From contig CAZWVH010000017.1 of the NCBI GenBank assembly GCA_964636945.1, positions 1 to 45,712 of the forward strand: 45,712 nt of DNA. The letters run 5' to 3'. Of the stretch, positions 25,609 through 32,683 are shown in pieces. Below the pieces are notes generated by a model. That model had not been told where the DNA came from, ran no database searches, and worked only from the letters and a program-made list of their open reading frames with translations. Position 1 is the first letter of the stretch, and each line of letters begins with the position of its first letter. Origin of the DNA: CAZADA01 sp964636945 (lineage in GTDB: Bacteria > Pseudomonadota > Alphaproteobacteria > Caulobacterales > Maricaulaceae). Made by a program: the position numbers and the translations under genes.

Positions 25609-27315
25609 ATGATTTCACGACGAACACTTCTTTCTGGCGCTGTATCGAGCGGGATTGCCGGCGCCCTTGGCTGCAGCGAAGGCAGCGGCGTTTCCGCATC
25701 GCCCACCCCGGTGGCGACGGCCACACCCACGCCGACTCCGACGCCTACGCCCACACCGGCGTCAGGCTTTCGTGTGCGTGTTTATGAGACAGGCTCGCAG
25801 ACGCCGCTCAGCTCATACATCTATGGCGACAATGCGATTGGAAAGTTGGATGACGGTCGCGACGCTGCGGCCGCTGCGCGCGCCGCGGGTGTCACCGCCC
25901 GTCGTTTCGGCGGCAATCTCACATCGACTTACAATTGGAACAATAATTTCAGTAATGCGGGACACGATTGGCGTCACGCCAATACCCAGGGGATGGCCGG
26001 GCTCTACAGCCTGTCCCAAGAGGACATGAAACGCCCCGCTGCGGCGATCGAATATATGCACGAAACGGCTCAATCCATGTCAGCGATGAGCCTGGTGACC
26101 GTTCCAGTTGGGCCGTATGTCGCAGCCGATGCGGACGGGGACGTCACACCGGCGGAGCGCGCGCCGTCATCACGTTGGGTGCCCGTTGTGTGGCGCGATG
26201 ACCGGGCGGCCAATGAGCCGGTGAATTACACCGAAGCGCATATGGGTCATTTGCTCCGTCGATTGCAGTCCAAATATGGAACAGCCGCGGACGCTACAGG
26301 AATTCGCGCTTACGCCTTGGACAATGAGCCGGCGCTCTGGCCCGAAACCCATCCGCGAATGTCGCCTAGGCCCCTTAAGGCGGATGATTTCATCGCCCGT
26401 TCAATCGAGGCGGCGCGCATCATACGCACCATAGATCCCCAAGCGCTGATTTTTGGGCCTGCGCTATGGGGGGTCACAGCATTCCTAGACTTCCATGACC
26501 AGTATCCCCCGTCCGAGCGTGGGCAGTATCCCAATTTCATTGCGGCCTATTTGGATGCATTCGCCAAAGCCTCCGACGCCTTTGGCGATCGTTTGCTCGA
26601 TAGCCTTGATGTGCATTGGTATTCCTACAACGAAGCTGGTGATCTGTTTAAGACCAACGATCCGGCCCTTTCCGAAGCGCTGTTGGATGCGCCGCGCTCT
26701 CTGACCGAGCCGGGTTTTGTGGAGAACAGTTGGGTGAGCGATATGAAATCGCGGCTCGACCAAGCCGGGCTTGGCATGCCGATTCTGCCATCGCTTCAAA
26801 ATCAAATCGCCACATGGTTTCCCGGAACGCGATTGTCGGTGAGTGAGTACAATTTCGGCGGGCCCGGATTGCCCGCTTCAGGACTTGCCGTGGCCGACGC
26901 CTTGGGCAGGTTTGGCGAAGCCGGAGTATTTGCTGGTTTTCATTGGAACGCGGTCGATGAATGGATCGGCGACGCTTATCGCTTGTATCGGGGCGCGAGG
27001 GATGGCGAAGACTTTGGCGATGTCAGCGTCGCCACGGACGCCACGCCCCACGCCAATGTTTCCGCCTACACGGCGATCAATAGGGCGCGTTCGCAATTGA
27101 ATGTTGTCGTGATCAATAAAGACCCCTCCGCCCAAGGGGTTGCGATCGAGTTTGATCAGCCAGGATCTCTCACTCTTTCCGCCATGACGGGATTTGGCTC
27201 TACTGGACGTCTTAGCGAGACGCTGATCAATCGTCAGGCGTGGGACGCCAGTTCAAACGTGCTCGGCATTGAGGGACGATCCGCGGTGCGTCTTTGGTTT
27301 GATATTTCGGGATAG
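25609..27315 (+). CDS. Glycoside hydrolase family 44 lipoprotein
   Basis: A 568-residue secreted glucanase-type enzyme. The N-terminus combines a twin-arginine-like SRRTLLSGA with a lipobox GALGC, so it is probably an exported lipoprotein. A Thr-Pro linker follows (about residues 37-50). The catalytic domain shows RFGGNLTSTYNWNNNFSNAG, YALDNEPALWPETHPR and LDVHWYSYNEAG, matching GH44 endoglucanase/xyloglucanase. Glu240 in DNEPALW is the likely acid/base and Glu413 in SEYNFGG the nucleophile. A C-terminal beta domain ends in RLWFDI. GAGG lies 4 bases before the ATG. Its place among polysaccharide genes suggests it trims or degrades a beta-glucan, either the cell's own or from the environment. 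Confidence 0.88.
   Translation: MISRRTLLSGAVSSGIAGALGCSEGSGVSASPTPVATATPTPTPTPTPTPASGFRVRVYETGSQTPLSSYIYGDNAIGKLDDGRDAAAAARAAGVTARRFGGNLTSTYNWNNNFSNAGHDWRHANTQGMAGLYSLSQEDMKRPAAAIEYMHETAQSMSAMSLVTVPVGPYVAADADGDVTPAERAPSSRWVPVVWRDDRAANEPVNYTEAHMGHLLRRLQSKYGTAADATGIRAYALDNEPALWPETHPRMSPRPLKADDFIARSIEAARIIRTIDPQALIFGPALWGVTAFLDFHDQYPPSERGQYPNFIAAYLDAFAKASDAFGDRLLDSLDVHWYSYNEAGDLFKTNDPALSEALLDAPRSLTEPGFVENSWVSDMKSRLDQAGLGMPILPSLQNQIATWFPGTRLSVSEYNFGGPGLPASGLAVADALGRFGEAGVFAGFHWNAVDEWIGDAYRLYRGARDGEDFGDVSVATDATPHANVSAYTAINRARSQLNVVVINKDPSAQGVAIEFDQPGSLTLSAMTGFGSTGRLSETLINRQAWDASSNVLGIEGRSAVRLWFDISG
25717..25758 (+). repeat. Thr-Pro codon repeat (linker microsatellite)
   Basis: About seven near-identical ACN-CCN units encode a Thr-Pro spacer between the lipidated cysteine and the catalytic domain of the GH44 protein. 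Such repeats can change length by slippage and act as flexible stalks. Confidence 0.8.
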
Positions 27316-27378
27316 AGATCGCCGAACTCAGCCGTGAGTGCTGGTCTGGCTGTTTTGGTAACCTGTTGATCATCTCTG

Positions 27379-27411
27379 GCCTCCATGCTCTCGCTCATTG
27401 AGTATGGAGGC
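27379..27411 (+). promoter_or_regulatory. Hairpin burying the glycosyltransferase ribosome-binding site
   Basis: GCCTCCAT (27379-27386) pairs perfectly with ATGGAGGC (27404-27411). An inner CTC/GAG extends the stem past one G-T position, around a 9-base loop. The 3' arm contains GGAGG (27406-27410), six bases before the ATG at 27417. The helix would therefore sequester the Shine-Dalgarno sequence. No T-run follows, so it is not a terminator. Confidence 0.55.
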
Positions 27412-27416
27412 TGCGC

Positions 27417-28565
27417 ATGACTGATACGTCGTACGTGATGCAGCCATGTACGTTCTATATCAGACAAGCGGAATTTGCCGGCATGAAAGTGCTCCATGTA
27501 AATGTTCATCGCGATGACAAGGCTGAGCATCTTGACGATCCCAGCTACCCCACGCATCAGGCTTTTGGCCGTTACGAGTTGCCGGCTCGTGGCGTTGATG
27601 TGGTTCACATCAATGAAAATCCGTCGCCAAATTTTATTCTAAAGGCCATCAATAAGGCTGAGGTGTTTGGCGATTATTCAAAACAGTCCAATGCGTGGAA
27701 AAATAGTGCCGAAGCGGACTGTGTGTATTCTGTACACCAATATCATCTGCTGACCCTAGCCGTTCTGAAGAAGATTGGTCTCTTTAAGCTGCCGATCGCG
27801 ACCACGTTGTATCGATCTTACGGCAATGGATTTTTGCACCGTATGTTTGTGAAGTATTTCTTATCGAATTTTGACCTGGTTTTGCCTCTGCTTCCTTCAA
27901 TTGAGGACGCAATGCTCGAGAACTATCCCGAGCTTGCCGATAAGCTGTCGGTTTGTCGGTGGGGGCTCGATTATGACGCATTTGACCGAATTGAAGTCAC
28001 TGCGCCCACAGATCAGTCCTATTATCTCACATCCGGCAAAACCTACCGGGTGTATGATCCGGTCATCGCAGCATTTGCCGAACTCGATGCGCCATTGCGG
28101 ATATTTGTCGGTTCGTTGAATACAAGCCTCAAGCGGCGCCAGGCCGATCATTCAACGCCGGACAATGTGCAGTTCGTCAAACTGCGTTACACGCCGCAAT
28201 CCTTGAAAGAAATCCTTCTACCGGCCCGTGCGGTCTTGATCCCTGTGGATCCGGCCAAGCTCAACGCTTACGCCAACGGGTTTGGTCTCACCAGCATGTT
28301 GGATGCTTTCGCGGTGGGCCGGCCCATTATCATGAGCGATGGCCGGTATGCCTATAAGGGCATCGAAGACGCTGGCGCGGGTATTTTGGTCGACGCCAAT
28401 GATCCCAATGCCTGGCGGCGCGCCATCGAGTTCCTGGAAGAAAACCCGGACAAAGCTCAACACATGGGCGAAGTCGCGCGCGAGTGGGGCCGGAGCATGT
28501 TTTCGATCAATTCTTTTGCTGACTGCTTGGCGGACCATCTGAAGACCCTTGCCAGAGCAAAGTGA
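27417..28565 (+). CDS. GT4-like glycosyltransferase
   Basis: A 382-residue cytoplasmic protein with the two-domain GT-B shape. The N-terminal Rossmann half starts KVLHVNVHRDD, and the C-terminal half has the nucleotide-sugar part (RIFVGSLNTSLKRRQ, GFGLTSMLDAFAVGRPIIMSD, EDAGAGILVDANDPNAWRRAIEFL). The donor and acceptor are unknown. ATG 27417 has a strong GGAGG six bases upstream but adds 22 residues before the fold. ATG 27483 (MKVLHVNV) matches the usual family start but lacks a good ribosome-binding site. It follows the GH44 gene by 101 bases, so the two may share a transcript. Confidence 0.8.
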   Translation: MTDTSYVMQPCTFYIRQAEFAGMKVLHVNVHRDDKAEHLDDPSYPTHQAFGRYELPARGVDVVHINENPSPNFILKAINKAEVFGDYSKQSNAWKNSAEADCVYSVHQYHLLTLAVLKKIGLFKLPIATTLYRSYGNGFLHRMFVKYFLSNFDLVLPLLPSIEDAMLENYPELADKLSVCRWGLDYDAFDRIEVTAPTDQSYYLTSGKTYRVYDPVIAAFAELDAPLRIFVGSLNTSLKRRQADHSTPDNVQFVKLRYTPQSLKEILLPARAVLIPVDPAKLNAYANGFGLTSMLDAFAVGRPIIMSDGRYAYKGIEDAGAGILVDANDPNAWRRAIEFLEENPDKAQHMGEVAREWGRSMFSINSFADCLADHLKTLARAK

Positions 28566-28643
28566 CATTGATCTGCGCTTCGGCAGCACCGTTCTGACTG
28601 GGATCAAGGCGTTTCACGGACACCTGCATTGAATTTCATTCAT

Positions 28644-28663
28644 TTGTATGCAATTGTATACAA
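28644..28663. promoter_or_regulatory. Two adjacent TTGTATACAA-type operator boxes
   Basis: TTGTATGCAA (28644-28653, one mismatch) and TTGTATACAA (28654-28663, perfect palindrome) lie back to back, together forming a 20-base near-palindrome. The boxes end 14 bases before the first start codon of the PspA/flotillin operon. A TATACA at 28657-28662 could be the -10 element, so a bound repressor would cover the promoter. The GT-N-AC symmetry resembles GntR sites, but an RHH protein encoded by the next gene is an equally good candidate. Confidence 0.6.
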
Positions 28664-28677
28664 AACTGGATGAAACA

Positions 28678-29199
28678 ATGCCCAAAAGTGTGCCGCTCAG
28701 TGTGCGAATTAGTGATGATGACGCCGCGTTTCTCGCTCGGTTTGCGACGCCTGGTGCTTCGACGCCCAGTGAAAAACTGCGGGCAATTCTGGAAACAGCG
28801 CGCCGCCGGCATGAGGGTGAGCACGATTTCGACAATGCGCTCCAATTTGTTGAGGACATTGTGCGACCGTCCGCCCATAGGCTGCGCACAGCGCAACGCC
28901 GTCTTGGCCTGAGGTCTGATTTTGTCGGCAAGCTCTATGAGCACTTGCCGCACATGCTCGCCGACTTGGTCGCCAATGCGCCGACAGCAGATGATCAGAG
29001 CGTGGAATTTCAGCAATTCGAGGCAGCGCTTGCTGACCAATTCTTCGCCTTGATGGAAGAGGTGCTGGATTTGGGTCTAACGTCTCAGCCTAGAACTTAC
29101 GACCCTCAATTGATTCGCCAAAAATCAGCGCCAATCATAGAAATCGTCGCGCTGCTCAAACAAACGCGTTCCGAACTGGAGGATGAAGCCGATGAGTGA
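28678..29199 (+). CDS. Unrecognised protein with ribbon-helix-helix-like N-terminus
   Basis: A 173-residue protein leading the PspA/YqiJ/flotillin operon. Residues 1 to about 45 (SVPLSVRISDDDAAFLARF, then TPSEKLRAILETARRR) have the strand-helix-helix layout of MetJ/Arc-type DNA-binding domains. The rest is predicted helical, acidic and without a family I recognise. It may be the operon's own repressor acting at the palindromes just upstream; this is inference. A frame from 28648 would start inside the operator, so ATG 28678 is preferred, although its ribosome-binding site is weak and the transcript may be nearly leaderless. Its stop overlaps the pspA start region. Confidence 0.65.
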   Translation: MPKSVPLSVRISDDDAAFLARFATPGASTPSEKLRAILETARRRHEGEHDFDNALQFVEDIVRPSAHRLRTAQRRLGLRSDFVGKLYEHLPHMLADLVANAPTADDQSVEFQQFEAALADQFFALMEEVLDLGLTSQPRTYDPQLIRQKSAPIIEIVALLKQTRSELEDEADE

Positions 29200-29878
29200 A
29201 AATCTCGTGTCGCGGGTAAAGCGGCTGGTCTCTGGGAGCGTCGCGGGGATGGTGGACGCAATTGAAAATGCGACGCCCGAGACGGTAATGAAGGAAGCTA
29301 TACGCGAAGTGGAGCGTGCGACCGATCAAGTGCGGGATGAACTTGGCGTGGTGATTGCGAACAAACATGTCGCCAATACGCGCTTAATGAACGCCAACGC
29401 CAAACATGAAGAATTGGCGGACCAGATCGAACTGGCGATCAATCAGGGTCGTGATGATCTTGCTCAAGCGGCGATTTCCCGCCAGCTGGACCTTGAGGCT
29501 CAGATCCCGATTCTCGAAGCCGCGATCAATGACGCGACCCACGAGGAAGCGGAACTTGACAGTTATATCGCGGCCCTGAATGGGCGGCGACGCGAGATGG
29601 AGGAAGAACTCAGCACGCTGCAATCACAGCGATCACGTGCGGCGTCAAACGACGTCATGGGCAACGCATCGGCCGCTGATCAGGCTGAACACACGGCCAG
29701 CCGAGCTGAGAACGCCTTCAATCGCGCCATGCGCTCGACATCGACGACGCCCGGCGTGGCGGGCGGCGACCGCCACACATCGGCAAAGCTCGCTGAACTT
29801 GAAAAGCTATCCCGGGAGAACCGCGTTCAAGAACGGTTGGCGGCCGTAAAGGCGAGCCGCCGAGACACCGACACATGA
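29192..29878 (+). CDS. PspA/IM30 family protein
   Basis: A 228-residue, almost wholly helical protein of the phage-shock PspA/Vipp1 family, which assembles on the inner face of the cytoplasmic membrane and stabilises it under stress. It begins SRVKRLVSGSVAGMVDAIE and has TPETVMKEAIREVERATDQVRDEL, then a long coiled coil with EELADQIELAINQGRDDLAQAAI. The protein ends without a hydrophobic segment. ATG 29192 lies 9 bases after GGAGG; ATG 29183 is immediately adjacent to that site and less likely. It overlaps the preceding stop and, through ATGATG, the next start. There is no pspF/B/C nearby. Confidence 0.9.
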   Translation: MSENLVSRVKRLVSGSVAGMVDAIENATPETVMKEAIREVERATDQVRDELGVVIANKHVANTRLMNANAKHEELADQIELAINQGRDDLAQAAISRQLDLEAQIPILEAAINDATHEEAELDSYIAALNGRRREMEEELSTLQSQRSRAASNDVMGNASAADQAEHTASRAENAFNRAMRSTSTTPGVAGGDRHTSAKLAELEKLSRENRVQERLAAVKASRRDTDT

Positions 29879-30594
29879 TGGCGCATCTGTTCGAGCCGCA
29901 AACCGCGCCATTTGCGGTGGCGCTGGGCTTGATGTTGCTCATCGCCGCCCTTGAGATCATCGGATTGTTCTTCGGTGTGGCCTTTTCTGAGCTGGTTGAC
30001 GCTGCGCTGCCGGACATGGAGGCGCCCGATCTCGACATCGATGCGGACATTGACGCGGATTTGGCTGTGCATGGACCTGATCTTGATGCGCCCGCCATCC
30101 CCTCGGCTGGTCCATTCACACAATTCCTGGCGTGGCTGTGCGTGGGCCGTGTCCCGATTTTGGTATTGTTCGTGGCGTTTCTGACGGCCTTTGGGCTGAC
30201 CGGTCTCATCATGCAAGGACTGTTTCAGGGACTATTCGGGTTCTATCTGCCCGCCATCGTCGCCGTTGCCCCAGCGCTTGCGGCGGCCATTCCCGCCACA
30301 CGGTATTTGGGTCTGGGGCTGTCGCACATCATGCCGAAAGTGCAGTCTGATGCTGTCTCGCACGCATCGTTTGTGGGGCAAGTCGCCGTGATTTTGCGGG
30401 GCGTCGCAAAGCCGGGCCAGCCTGCGGAGGCCAAGCTCACGGACCGTCATGGCCAGGCACATTACTTGCTTGTCGAACCTGACGTGGATGACCAGGAATT
30501 TGCGGCCGGGGATGAAGTGTTAGTCGTGCGCCAGACGGGCAGCGTTTTTCGAGCCATCGCTAATACTCACGCCGCATTGTCGAGGTCGCAATGA
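29875..30594 (+). CDS. yqiJ: YqiJ-type membrane protein with OB fold
   Basis: A 239-residue inner-membrane protein of the YqiJ/NfeD-like class that accompanies flotillins. Residues 10-45 form the first membrane segment (FAVALGLMLLIAALEIIGLFFG). A strongly acidic loop rich in Asp follows (about 45-75). Two further hydrophobic stretches (about 83-145) precede a C-terminal OB-fold domain (about 160-230: GQVAVILRGVAKPGQPAEAKL, then FAAGDEVLVVRQTGSVF). NfeD/YqiJ proteins interact with SPFH proteins in membrane microdomains. It overlaps pspA and the flotillin gene by 4 bases each (ATGA), indicating tight coupling. Confidence 0.85.
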   Translation: MMAHLFEPQTAPFAVALGLMLLIAALEIIGLFFGVAFSELVDAALPDMEAPDLDIDADIDADLAVHGPDLDAPAIPSAGPFTQFLAWLCVGRVPILVLFVAFLTAFGLTGLIMQGLFQGLFGFYLPAIVAVAPALAAAIPATRYLGLGLSHIMPKVQSDAVSHASFVGQVAVILRGVAKPGQPAEAKLTDRHGQAHYLLVEPDVDDQEFAAGDEVLVVRQTGSVFRAIANTHAALSRSQ

Positions 30595-32411
30595 CAAATT
30601 GGCCTGCCGGGCAGGAATTGACGAGGGACGCCGCTGTGACGCTAACAGATATTGGCATTATCGCCGCGATCATCTTGGTCGCCCTGCTGACCATCGGACT
30701 CATTTTCGCGCGGCTCTACCGGCGCTCGTCGAAGGAAATCTCATTCGTTCGCACCGGCTTTGGCGGACAGAAAGTCGTTATGAACGGCGGCGCGCTGGTG
30801 TTCCCCGTGCTTCACGAGATTATTCCCGTCAACATGAATACCTTGCGGCTCGAAGTGAAACGGGCCAATGAGCAAGCGCTCATCACCAAGGATCGGATGC
30901 GGGTCGATGTGCAAGCTGAGTTTTATGTGCGCGTGCAACCGACCATCGAGTCCATCGCCAATGCTGCACAAACACTGGGCCAACGCACAATGAATCCTGA
31001 ACTCCTAAAGGAGTTGGTGGAGGGCAAGTTCGTGGACGCCTTGCGGGCGGTGGCCGCTGAAATGGCGATGGAAGAACTGCACGAGCAACGCGTGAGTTTC
31101 GTGCAGAAGGTGCAGGCCGCCGTTTCAGAAGACATTCTCAAGAATGGCCTTGAGCTGGAATCGGTGTCGCTCACGGGTCTCGATCAGACCAATAAGGACT
31201 ATTTCAATCCGGATAACGCATTTGACGCTGAAGGTCTGACCAAACTCACTCAAGAAATTGAAGAGCGCAGGAAGAAGCGCAACGACATCGAACAAGAAAC
31301 CGAAGTATTGATCCGGCGCAAAAATCTGGAAGCTGAACAAGAAAAATTTCAGATCGACCGCGACACCGAATATGCGCGCCTGGATCAGCAACGCGAAATC
31401 CAAGTGCGTCAGGCCAGTCAAGCGGCGCAAATTGCGCAGGAACAAGCCGATCGCGAGCGTGAGGCCCAGGAAGCGAAAATCATGGCCGATCAGCGCGTTC
31501 GCGAGGCGGGGATCGCGTCGGACCAGATCGTGGCCGAACGCAAGATCGCCATGGATCAACAGGTGCGCGAACGCGAGATCACCAAAGAACAAGCCATCGA
31601 GTCGGCGGCGGTGGAGAAAACCAAACAGATCGAGCTTGCCGATCAGGGGCGAGCCATCGCCGTGGCCACCAAATCACGTGAACAATCAGAAGCGGATGCT
31701 GCAGCCGATGAGGCCAGGGCCATTGCTGCGCGCGCGGCTGAGGAGGTCACAACCGCCCGAGAGACGGAGATTGCCAATCGCGAGAAGGCGATTGAGTTGA
31801 TCGAGGCGCGCAAGGCAGCCGAAATGCAGGCCATCAGTGTGACTGTGGCCGCCGAGGCTGAGAAGCAGGCAGCCGCTGACCGGTCAGAAGCAGTGCGGAT
31901 CGCCGCCGATGCTCAAGCCAAGAAGATCCGTATTGAAGCGGAGGGCGACGCTGACGCCGAGAAACTCCGCGCGGACGCCAAGGCTGCCCACTACGGCGTT
32001 GAGGCTGAGGGGCAACGCGCCGTTAATGAGGCGGCGAACGTGTTGTCTGCTGAACAAATCGCCATGCAAGTGCGCATGAAGCTCATCGAGTGGTTGCCGC
32101 AAATTATCGCTGAAAGCGTCAAGCCCATCGAAAATATTGATGGCATCAAGATCGTTCAGTTCGATGGCTTGTCGGGCGGAGGAGCGAATGGAGGCGCGGT
32201 TAATGGCGCCAACGGCAATGGCGGCGGACTGTCCGATCAAATCGTCAACTCGGCGTTACGCTATCGTAGCCAAGCCCCGCTTCTCGACGCCATGCTCAAG
32301 GAAATTGGTCTTGATGGCGGCAATATCTCAGGGCTGACGGCGCCATTTGGCGATCTAAACGCTGATATTCCTCCGCCGACAGACAATCCAGCGGCAAAAA
32401 ACAAATCATAA
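30591..32411 (+). CDS. yqiK: Flotillin-like SPFH protein (YqiK type)
   Basis: A 606-residue membrane scaffold. One transmembrane helix lies at residues about 16-42 (LTDIGIIAAIILVALLTIGLIFARLY). The SPFH/band-7 domain follows (about 45-230: FVRTGFGGQKVVMNGGALVFPVLHEI and KDRMRVDVQAEFYVRVQP). A long Glu/Ala-rich coiled coil (about 230-490) precedes a C-terminal oligomerisation part with a Gly/Asn-rich spacer (SGGGANGGAVNGANGNGGG). Flotillins organise membrane microdomains and have been linked to envelope stress. The genomic link with PspA suggests a joint membrane-protection function. It is the last gene of the operon. Confidence 0.92.
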   Translation: MTNWPAGQELTRDAAVTLTDIGIIAAIILVALLTIGLIFARLYRRSSKEISFVRTGFGGQKVVMNGGALVFPVLHEIIPVNMNTLRLEVKRANEQALITKDRMRVDVQAEFYVRVQPTIESIANAAQTLGQRTMNPELLKELVEGKFVDALRAVAAEMAMEELHEQRVSFVQKVQAAVSEDILKNGLELESVSLTGLDQTNKDYFNPDNAFDAEGLTKLTQEIEERRKKRNDIEQETEVLIRRKNLEAEQEKFQIDRDTEYARLDQQREIQVRQASQAAQIAQEQADREREAQEAKIMADQRVREAGIASDQIVAERKIAMDQQVREREITKEQAIESAAVEKTKQIELADQGRAIAVATKSREQSEADAAADEARAIAARAAEEVTTARETEIANREKAIELIEARKAAEMQAISVTVAAEAEKQAAADRSEAVRIAADAQAKKIRIEAEGDADAEKLRADAKAAHYGVEAEGQRAVNEAANVLSAEQIAMQVRMKLIEWLPQIIAESVKPIENIDGIKIVQFDGLSGGGANGGAVNGANGNGGGLSDQIVNSALRYRSQAPLLDAMLKEIGLDGGNISGLTAPFGDLNADIPPPTDNPAAKNKS

Positions 32412-32605
32412 CCCCGATTTGGCTACGGCTTGCGGTTGAGCGGAGCGAGTTTGGTCCGCTCGGCGATGAGCATTTTGCGCGCTTACTTGGCGCGTATCCA
32501 TGGGGACGTAGCAGCATGAACGCCGCTACCTTGAAACCGCCGGGCTAACAAATCTGGTGGACCACTGCTGAAGGGCAGGCCAGTGAGGCCGTTGAGAAGC
32601 GCAAA

Positions 32606-32643
32606 TAAAAAAGCGCCGCACGATGGCTGATCGCACGGCGCTT
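32606..32643 (-). terminator. Strong intrinsic terminator of the TonB receptor gene
   Basis: Reading the minus strand, AAGCGCCGTGCGAT pairs with ATCGTGCGGCGCTT (14 positions, two mismatches) around a 5-base loop and runs into TTTTTTATTTG. It lies about 40 bases beyond the receptor stop. The remaining sequence from 32412 to the terminator holds no gene. Confidence 0.88.
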
Positions 32644-32683
32644 CAGGGTATTGGTCGGAGACTATTGCTCCATTCACAAAGTT

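Noticed and set aside
25310..25612. Small hydrophobic open frame overlapping the GH44 start as ATGA
   Set aside because: The overlap is suggestive, but there is no ribosome-binding site, no recognisable motif and no clear coding bias.
25717..25758. Short tandem repeat as a CRISPR-like or mobile-element repeat
   Set aside because: It is a Thr-Pro codon repeat within one coding frame; there are no spacers, and no CRISPR array or insertion-sequence end was seen anywhere in the window.
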